A DNA stretch of 64,000 nt. Origin: Hyaloscypha bicolor E (taxonomy: Eukaryota; Ascomycota; Leotiomycetes; Helotiales; Hyaloscyphaceae). A program made the position numbers and the translations under genes. Below, piece by piece: positions 59,394 through 64,000 of the stretch (its first letter is position 1; every line of letters begins with the position of its first letter). The notes beneath the pieces were generated by a model. It was not told the origin of the DNA. It did no database searches and saw only the letters and a list, made by a program, of their open reading frames with translations. The stretch is from the NCBI RefSeq assembly GCF_002865645.1, contig NW_020194558.1:2942014-3006013 (forward strand). The letters run 5' to 3'.

Positions 59394-62300
59394 TAGTTGG
59401 TCCGATCCAAAAGCGACAAAAAAAAATAAAAACCACCATAATACTAATTAATATAAATCGTATTAATTAAAACTATACTATATACTATAGGAATTAATTC
59501 TATGTTCTCAAAATTATAATATCTTTATTATTAAGGAAGTTATAATATACGTAATCAAGCAAGCAAATATTTTTGCATTTTATATAGTCATTTTTTTACT
59601 TTAGTTATTATATAACTACCCCCCTTAGTTAACCGCTCTTCTATAATTATATTAATATCTTAATAACTATAAACCCAATTTAGTACCCCTTTTATATACT
59701 TCTAATAGCTATCTCTATAAGCCTTCAGAAACGCAAGCGAGCTAATTTGACTCTTGATTTAATTATAGTTCTTACTATAGCTAAAGAAGCTATAATCCAA
59801 GTATCTATTAATAAATAGTATGGGAAACCCTCTAATATAGAGGATAATTTTAATAAATCAGATATTAAATAAAATAACGAAGTAGAGCTTGAAGATTTAA
59901 CTCTCTTTTGGGCTTAGTAAAAGCTTATTATTAGTAATAATAAGATAATTATTTTGGAGAAGCCTATATTCGTATAGTAAGAGTAAAAACTTATAGAGTA
60001 GGCTAGTAAGTTTCTTATTTTATTTTATTATAATATAAGTATACTAATATTATTTCTAGCTTTTAGAGGCTCGTATATTCCCAAATTAATAAAGGAATTA
60101 GTAAAGCTATTAAGAAACTTAATAAAAACATATATATAATTAGAGGGCAAAAGATACTCAAGTTATAGAGTAATCTAGTAGGCTTAAGACTCCTATAATT
60201 ATACTATCTTTTAAATAAAAGAAGCTATAATTCAATATTATTAGGAGATTAATTAATGTCCCTAGAAATATATAATTAAGGGAAGAGCAAAGGCTTAAAG
60301 ATAAAAATAATAGAATAAACGAGCTACTTTTAGATACCCTTATTAGAAATACCTATAGAGATAATAAAGCTCTAGATATATAAATAACTTACTAAGAAGT
60401 CCTTAATAATATAGATATTAAGCTAGCTCAAACCAAAGAGCTATATACTTTATATATAATTACTAACTTATACTTACTCCGGTAATATACCTAATAGCTT
60501 CTAAAGCTAGGGTAATATTAATTTGGAAGAATTAATATATTACTCTTAGTAGCTTCTAGTAATTATTACTTAAATAATAAAAAGATACTAGCTTGGCAAA
60601 TTAGGGAGCTATTTAATTACTATTAATAGTGGTATAGTATTCCCCAAGAAACTAGGGATAATAAAAGAGAAAATGCTTCTTATCTGGATAATAAGAATAT
60701 TTTTTTAGCCTGCTATACTTGGTTAATTAATTAAAAGCTTGGAATAATATTACTAAACAATTTCCTAAATATTATTAATTAGGAGATTTTACCTTAATTA
60801 TTATTAATAATAGAAAAGCCTATTACCTGTAGTATAGCTTATTTATAGCTCCCTAGGCTTAGCTTTTATTACTATGAGACTAAGAAAGGGCTTTATATAG
60901 ATAAATACGAATACCCTAATATAATTAAGTATTATTAAGAGGTATTTTTACCTTTAATAAAGAAGCTTTTATTATATATAGTTTAATATAAGGAGAATAA
61001 AGCTAGTATATAGTATATAATTTAATCTTTACTTCTAATTAGAGTTTAGGTATATATAATATACTTCTATAATAAGAGCTATTTCCATGGATTTGACTAT
61101 AAAAAGAGCCTCTAGCTAGTAAATAATTAGCAAAAAATGCCCGGAAAGAATAAAGGAAGGCTAATTCATAATTCTGAATTTATAGGCCCTGAGAGGTATA
61201 TTAGGGTACTAAATAATAAAGGTATTTTTATCCCGGATAATTCTAATTTGGATGCCTGTCAAATTATATATTTAGGCTCAAATAGGAACCCTTGGTAGGA
61301 TATAAAATAGCTACTAGTACAGATTACTAGGACACTTAATATATTTAAATAGAAGTACCTAAATTATATAGCTATTCTAATATTTAATTAGTTTTCTATA
61401 TATGCTTTATATAGCAAAGATATACTAAATGCCTTTAGTATAAATAAGGGATTAGGGGGAATTAAAAAGGGTAATATTAAGGCCTATAAAAGGGATATAT
61501 ACTTTTTATTAGAGTATATAATTCCGGGATTATAAGGCACTATTTAAGTCCTTTAGTAACTTAATTCAAATAGAGAAAGAGAGCCTAAGGGCATAGAACA
61601 GATTCTTATTAAGCAAGATTGCAATATCCCTGGCTTAAGATTTAAGTATCTAAAGGGTACTAAGTATACTATATTCCTTAAATATCTTCCCGCTATTAAA
61701 TAAATATACTATTTAGCTTATATACTATTAAATTACCAAGACTTCTTTAAAGAGAAGTCCCAAGTTAAAGAGCTTATTATAGATTAGGGATATAAGGCTA
61801 TATTTTTACCGAAGTTCTACTACGAAATTAATCTAATTAAGATATACTAGGGATATAGCAAAACTCGATATTATTAAGTAAAAAAGACTAGCTTCCCAGA
61901 TACCAAGATTAAGGTAGTAGAGGTACTTAAAGCTTATTTAATTAAGACTATATAGAGGTTTTATAACTATATATTCCGCTAGATAGATATATATTAGAAG
62001 GAATTAAGTATTAAATAAGCTGCTTAGTATATACGGAAGCAAAAATGCCATAGAATAATATCTAAAAAAGTAATAAATAAATGAGATAATATGCAAAAAT
62101 AAGGGAAAGAAAGTAGCTAAGTAATAAGTAAGGTTTATGAATTTAGTTCGGCCAAAAATTAGCTTAAAACCTATATAATTAGAGACCTATTATATATATA
62201 ATATATATAGTACTAGAAAAAGCTATATTTAGTATTTAGGAAGGCTTACTTGAGCTTATAGAACTTAATTATTATTATTATATTAATAATAAGGCTAGTA

Positions 62301-62586
62301 AGATACCGCGATCTCCCCCTAAAGCCCGGGCTTACGTAACCTTAGTAAGCAAATATTTTTGCGTTTTATATAGGGAAAAATCAAAAAAGTAAAAAAGGTC
62401 CATATACTTTAAGCCTTAATTATTAATAAACTACAAATTATATTAAAAATCTAATTAATAGGTATTTTTCGCCTGGTTCTATTCTATAATCGCATTACTT
62501 AGTATAAATTAATTAGGGTTATAGTTAAAAAGTTATTATGGGCGTAAAAGAGCGACCGTTTTGTCGCTTTTGGATCGGACCGACTG
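59394..62586 (+). mobile_element. Tc1/mariner-like DNA transposon, copy B (3193 bp), inverted relative to copy A
   Basis: TA duplications at 59392-59393 and 62587-62588. The right end carries the intact terminal repeat (complement of CAGTCGGTCCGATCCAAAAG); the left one begins TAGTTGG, two C-to-T changes. The coding strand is plus: from about 59730 (RKRKRANLTLDLIIVLTIAK) to about 62070 (RKQKCHRIIS) one frame can be followed through many TAG/TAA at Gln positions, about 780 codons. Near 61805-61850 it reads IFLPKFYYEINLIK, the region around the last acidic residue of a DDE transposase (LPKxHCELNxIE in intact relatives). The large N-terminal extension is unusual for the superfamily. Inactive by RIP. 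Confidence 0.9.
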
Positions 62587-62711
62587 TACCCCGCGTGAGC
62601 TGAAAAAATAAGTTGTCAACCTCCAAAACATTGCAACAAAATCAATCCCAATAGTAGTGGCACTCAATTCTCGATACTCTGTCTCATTTCATGACATGTT
62701 AGAGTGCGAAA

Positions 62712-64000
62712 ATGTTTAGAAGAATCGCAGTCGTATCTTCTATCGCCTTCACAGGCTATGCTGTCAACGCACACTATTCTCGGCGCTCAACATCGTCCGA
62801 CATCCTAGATCGGAAATCGTCAAAACTGCCCTCGAGCACGGATTTTCCCGAGAAGTCGAGTCTGTCAAGTATATATTCGCGACTGAACAAAGAGAGAAAT
62901 GAAATTCGGGTATTGGAGTTGTTGCCGGCTGGAAAGTCTCAGGATATCCATTGCAATCTCAAGATAATATCGCTGGATGACAAACCAACATACACTGCTC
63001 TCTCTTAAACTTGGGGGGATCCTATTAGGTTGAGTGGATCTCCGTGGTCGCTACGAGGGATCTTTCAGTATTTGTGGGCATTGTTCTCGAAATATTGGCG
63101 GCCACAACCTACATCTATATACCTGACTGGTACACCGCGCAAGGTAACACCGAACCTTGCCTCCGCGCTACTTCATTTACGAGATCCCGAGAAGTCTTTA
63201 ACTCTTTGGATCGATGCTGTTTGTATCAACCAGGAAGATTTGGCGGAGAAGGGGCACCAAGTGGGTCAGATGAGGCACATCTACGCCTGCGCCGAAAAAA
63301 CCTGCGTCTGGCTTGGACCATCCTCCGACAATAGTGACGTTGCTATGGATTTTATAGCCAATTCGGGCTCAATAAATGTCAAAGATCCAAGGTTTAGCGG
63401 AAAGGACGTTCCTTCCTTGGCTTTATCGGCGCTGTTCGCCCGCACTTGGTGGAGTCGAATCTGGGTAGTCCAGGAAATATTCCTCTCGAAAAATATCATT
63501 GTGAAGTGTGGTGACAAAGAGGTTGATTTTGAGCAACTTACCAATCTTTCCAGAAAAGAAACAGATTTGCGGGCTTATTATCGTACAGCCGCCGGTCAGA
63601 TTCTTGGGGGCGCAGGTCAACTGCGCTGGACTTTCGTGCCCCCAATGATGCCATTCCACATTATGTTTGCGAACTGGCATAACCATCAGATGGCAAAAGA
63701 TAACGTGGAACTTGGGCCCCTGTCTTTTTGGATGTTTAATACCACTCGTTTTGATTCTACTTTACGTCGGGATAAGGTTTATGCGCTGTTGGGCCTCTGT
63801 CCACCCACGGATACTTCCGCGCTCGAGATAAATTACGACGAAAAAATTAAGCCGGACCGGGAAGTGTTTAAGGAGACAACGGCTCATCTTCTCCAAAGCG
63901 AAGACGACCTTTCCGTGCTGCAGTGGGGTCAAACAGACAAAAAGCTGGTTGACTTGCTTTCATGGGTGCCAGACCTATCCTTGGATACTTCCCCGCGCTT
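62712..64000 (+). pseudogene. HET-domain (heterokaryon incompatibility-type) gene with one nonsense codon, partial
   Basis: One frame is open from ATG 62712 to the window end except for a single TAA at 63006-63008. Upstream: a hydrophobic N-terminus (MFRRIAVVSSIAFTGYAVNA), then RNEIRVLELLPA, which resembles the start of a HET domain, and KPTYTALS. The TAA sits exactly where HET proteins have Tyr in ALSYTWGDP; TWGDP follows. Then VTPNLASALLHLRDPEKS, LWIDAVCINQED, QVGQMRHIYACA and WWSRIWVVQEI, the core HET motifs, are all in the same frame, as is RRDKVYALLGLC further on. Tyr to stop needs a transversion, so RIP is not the cause. About 30 residues between TWGDP and VTPNL are more than usual; no phase-compatible intron explains the stop. 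The 3' end lies outside the window. Confidence 0.8.

Noticed and set aside
63009..63150. An intron that would remove the HET nonsense codon
   Set aside because: No GT..AG pair around 63006 gives a phase-compatible junction; the frame is continuous on both sides of the stop.

Overview
The window is genomic DNA of a filamentous ascomycete (Pezizomycotina; species not determinable from the sequence alone). The evidence is short GT..AG introns with CTRAY-like branch sites, fungal-only gene families (Zn2Cys6 regulator, HET-domain protein, HxxHC single-pass membrane proteins), and large blocks of extreme A+T content whose decayed retrotransposons show the hallmark of repeat-induced point mutation (RIP): Gln (CAA/CAG) and Trp (TGG) codons turned into stops, and catalytic Asp turned into Asn.

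Layout. 1-2052: the 3' part of a conserved fungal gene of unknown function, + strand, three exons. 2053-29640: an A+T-rich, gene-free block holding three same-orientation Ty1/copia elements (5748-12088, 12825-19188, 22385-28766), each with two LTRs and its own 5-bp target duplication, set in older unrecognisable A+T-rich DNA. 29640-34611: a membrane protein with two HxxHC motifs, a seven-exon aldo/keto reductase and the C-terminal half of a Zn2Cys6 regulator, all on the - strand. 34612-37803: a 3.19-kb Tc1/mariner-like transposon sitting inside that regulator gene; the N-terminal half follows at 37804-39125. 39385-43957: four small TIR elements and a second HxxHC protein. 44761-47422: a broken family-34 glycosyltransferase with LTR debris, and gene fragments. 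48028-49215: a phytanoyl-CoA dioxygenase-like gene whose last codons are replaced by a hAT element (49201-49995). 52812-53624: an alpha/beta hydrolase (-). 55240-57287: a four-exon fungal regulator-like gene (+). 58060-59151: a GMC-oxidoreductase relic cut by a second hAT element. 59394-62586: a second, inverted copy of the Tc1/mariner-like element. 62712-64000: a HET-domain gene with a nonsense codon, running off the window.

The picture is a repeat-rich accessory compartment. Of about twelve gene bodies, five are visibly broken (regulator, glycosyltransferase, GMC oxidoreductase, HET gene, fragments near 47 kb) and one (dioxygenase) has a transposon-donated C-terminus. The set of tailoring-type enzymes (aldo/keto reductase, Fe(II)/2-oxoglutarate dioxygenase, alpha/beta hydrolase, GMC oxidoreductase, two HxxHC proteins) with two regulators could be the remains of a specialised-metabolite locus. 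No PKS, NRPS, terpene synthase or recognisable precursor-peptide gene is visible, so that is only an inference. The clearest results are the gene-splitting insertions: at three of them (regulator, dioxygenase, GMC relic) removing the element and one target duplication restores an open frame.
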